DNA from: Exiguobacterium mexicanum
GTDB lineage: Bacteria > Bacillota > Bacilli > Exiguobacteriales > Exiguobacteriaceae
Direction: 5' to 3'
Length of the DNA: 64,000 nucleotides
Assembly (NCBI RefSeq): GCF_005960665.1
Contig: NZ_CP040676.1
Coordinates: forward strand, 2,011,001-2,075,000
This document shows positions 62,371 to 64,000 of the stretch, piece by piece (within the stretch, counting starts at the first letter, position 1; each line of letters starts with the position of its first letter). The notes under the pieces were generated by a model. That model searched no databases and had not been told where the DNA came from. It saw nothing but the letters and a program-made list of their open reading frames with translations. A program made the translations under genes and the position numbers.

Positions 62371-62445
62371 GGGCGACTGAAGGGAATTGAACCCTCGAAT
62401 GCCGGAATCACAATCCGGTGCGTTAACCACTTCGCCACAATCGCC
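62371..62445 (-). tRNA. tRNA-His (anticodon GTG)
   Basis: Acceptor GGCGATT/AGTCGCC with discriminator C, anticodon loop TTGTGAT, T-arm GAGGGTTCAATTCCCTT. No full CCA encoded. Confidence 0.95.
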
Positions 62446-62462
62446 ATAATGATATTAAGAAG

Positions 62463-62533
62463 CAGGGGCAGCAGGAATCGAACCCGCGCTGACGGTTTTG
62501 GAGACCGTAGTTCTACCGCTAAACTATGCCCCT
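62463..62533 (-). tRNA. tRNA-Trp (anticodon CCA)
   Basis: Acceptor AGGGGCA/TGCCCCT, anticodon loop CTCCAAA, T-arm GCGGGTTCGATTCCTGC. No encoded 3' CCA. Confidence 0.95.
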
Positions 62534-62536
62534 AAG

Positions 62537-62620
62537 TGGTGGGGGGGGGCGGATTCGAACCGCCGAACCCGAGGGAGCGGATTTACAGTCCGCCGCGTTT
62601 AGCCACTTCGCTACCCCCCC
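62537..62620 (-). tRNA. tRNA-Tyr (anticodon GTA)
   Basis: Acceptor of seven G-C pairs, anticodon loop CTGTAAA, long variable arm, T-arm GGCGGTTCGAATCCGCC, encoded CCA. Confidence 0.95.
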
Positions 62621-62623
62621 ACA

Positions 62624-62699
62624 TGGTGGCTTTGGACGGAATCGAACCGCCGACACAAGGATTTTCAGTCCTTTGCTCTACCAACTGAGCTACAAAGCC
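62624..62699 (-). tRNA. tRNA-Phe (anticodon GAA)
   Basis: Acceptor GGCTTTG/CAAAGCC, anticodon loop CTGAAAA, T-arm GGCGGTTCGATTCCGTC, encoded CCA. Confidence 0.95.
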
Positions 62700-62726
62700 A
62701 TGTATGTAGTAATTTAATTAAAAAAA

Positions 62727-62802
62727 TGGCGGTCCTGACGGGATTCGAACCCGCGATCTCCTGCGTGACAGGCAGGCATGTTAACCACTACACCACAGGA
62801 CC
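62727..62802 (-). tRNA. tRNA-Asp (anticodon GTC)
   Basis: Acceptor GGTCCTG/CAGGACC, anticodon loop CTGTCAC, T-arm GCGGGTTCGAATCCCGT, encoded CCA. Confidence 0.95.
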
Positions 62803-62810
62803 ACTGATAA

Positions 62811-62884
<74 letters not shown>

Positions 62885-62902
62885 ACGATATAAAACTTTA
62901 AA

Positions 62903-62977
62903 TGGTGACCCGTACGGGATTCGAACCCGTGTTACCGCCGTGAAAGGGCGGTGTCTTAACCGCTTGACCAACGGGCC
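62903..62977 (-). tRNA. tRNA-Glu (anticodon TTC)
   Basis: Acceptor GGCCCGT/ACGGGTC, anticodon loop CTTTCAC, T-arm ACGGGTTCGAATCCCGT, encoded CCA. Confidence 0.95.
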
Positions 62978-62996
62978 ATATCTTAGATTGAAAAAC

Positions 62997-63087
62997 TGGC
63001 GGAGAGCAAGGGATTCGAACCCTTGAGACGGTTTTGCCGCCTACACGAATTCCAATCGTGCTCCTTCGGCCACTCGGACAGCTCTCC
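62997..63087 (-). tRNA. tRNA-Ser (anticodon GGA)
   Basis: Acceptor GGAGAGC/GCTCTCC, anticodon loop TTGGAAT, long variable arm, T-arm AAGGGTTCGAATCCCTT, encoded CCA. Confidence 0.95.
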
Positions 63088-63100
63088 AAAAAGAGAAAAG

Positions 63101-63175
63101 TGGCTCCGCAAGTAGGATTTGAACCTACGACCTACCGGTTAACAGCCGGTTGCTCTACCACTGAGCTATTGCGGA
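63101..63175 (-). tRNA. tRNA-Asn (anticodon GTT)
   Basis: Acceptor TCCGCAA/TTGCGGA, anticodon loop CTGTTAA, T-arm GTAGGTTCAAATCCTAC, encoded CCA. First tRNA after 5S rRNA. Confidence 0.95.
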
Positions 63176-63182
63176 ACGATCT

Positions 63183-63300
<118 letters not shown>

Positions 63301-63362
63301 AAGAGAGATCGTTCTCTCAAAACTGAAGACTCATCAATTCATACAAACCATTAGACTAGATC

Positions 63363-64000
<638 letters not shown>

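Noticed and set aside
62541..62549. A run of nine G residues that could be a sequencing artefact or a regulatory tract
   Set aside because: It is the acceptor and T-stem of tRNA-Tyr, whose seven-G acceptor pairs with the C run at 62614-62620.

Overview
The window looks like ordinary core chromosome from a low-GC-phylum (Bacillota, order Bacillales) bacterium with moderately high GC. Family resemblance points most strongly to Exiguobacterium. The supporting signs are Bacillus-type gene sets (addBA, cssRS, comK, ecsAB-hit-hpr-prsA-yhaM, yheAB, tnrA, coproporphyrin-dependent hemEHY), strong GGAGG ribosome sites, many TTG/GTG starts, and a B. subtilis trnD-like tRNA cluster behind an rRNA operon. 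The genus is inference; the Bacillales placement is well supported.

Layout. 1-5.5 kb: addB-addA recombination nuclease (addA runs off the left edge). 5.6-7 kb: a truncated haemoglobin, an acidic protein of unknown function and a tail-anchored basic protein. 7-10 kb: an SwrC-type RND exporter. 10.2-12.8 kb: a ComK-family competence regulator and the secretion-stress system CssRS. 13-15.8 kb: a 31-residue membrane peptide behind a Fur-type box, then the csoR-copA-copZ copper set. 15.9-20.1 kb: an acyl-CoA ligase, an EIIA-like protein lacking its phospho-histidine behind a cre site, a lipoate ligase and a HAD phosphatase. 20.2-23.6 kb: hemE-hemH-hemY. 23.7-25.4 kb: tnrA and amtB, divergent around a perfect TnrA box. 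25.4-35 kb: the ecsBA / hit / yhaH / hpr / yhaI / prsA / yhaM block, interrupted by an IS3-family element that sits in the loop of a terminator between two convergent genes. 35-37.3 kb: a CorA-type transporter, dinB behind a perfect LexA box, and a yhzD-like gene. 37.3-42 kb: a lipoprotein, an SLC13 transporter with a perfect cre, yheA, yheB and a PucR-type regulator. 42.3-46.7 kb: msmX with two cre-like sites, an amino-acid ABC pair without its own ATPase, and phosphoglucomutase. 46.8-53.8 kb: a rhodanese and the glgC-glgD-glgA-glgP glycogen operon, which lacks glgB and has a perfect cre upstream. 54-61.9 kb: a class A PBP, a Cys/His hydrolase-like protein paired with a YufK-like membrane protein, a 30-residue membrane peptide, trmL, ogt, queG, tRNA-Gly, a fatty-acid desaturase and a DUF-type protein. 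62-64 kb: on the minus strand, the 3' part of 23S rRNA, 5S rRNA and 13 tRNAs ending at a terminator.

How the genes fit together. Carbon control is a recurring theme: cre-like sites precede the EIIA-like gene, the SLC13 transporter, msmX and glgC. MsmX (the shared ATPase of sugar importers), phosphoglucomutase and the glg operon form a sugar-uptake-to-glycogen neighbourhood. Secretion quality control is spread over cssRS, ecsAB and prsA, with the ScoC/Hpr regulator adjacent. I found no CRISPR array, prophage, defence island or biosynthetic cluster. The most unusual items are the Fur-box micropeptide, the IS element lodged in a terminator loop, the His-less EIIA protein and a PrsA with no lipobox cysteine.
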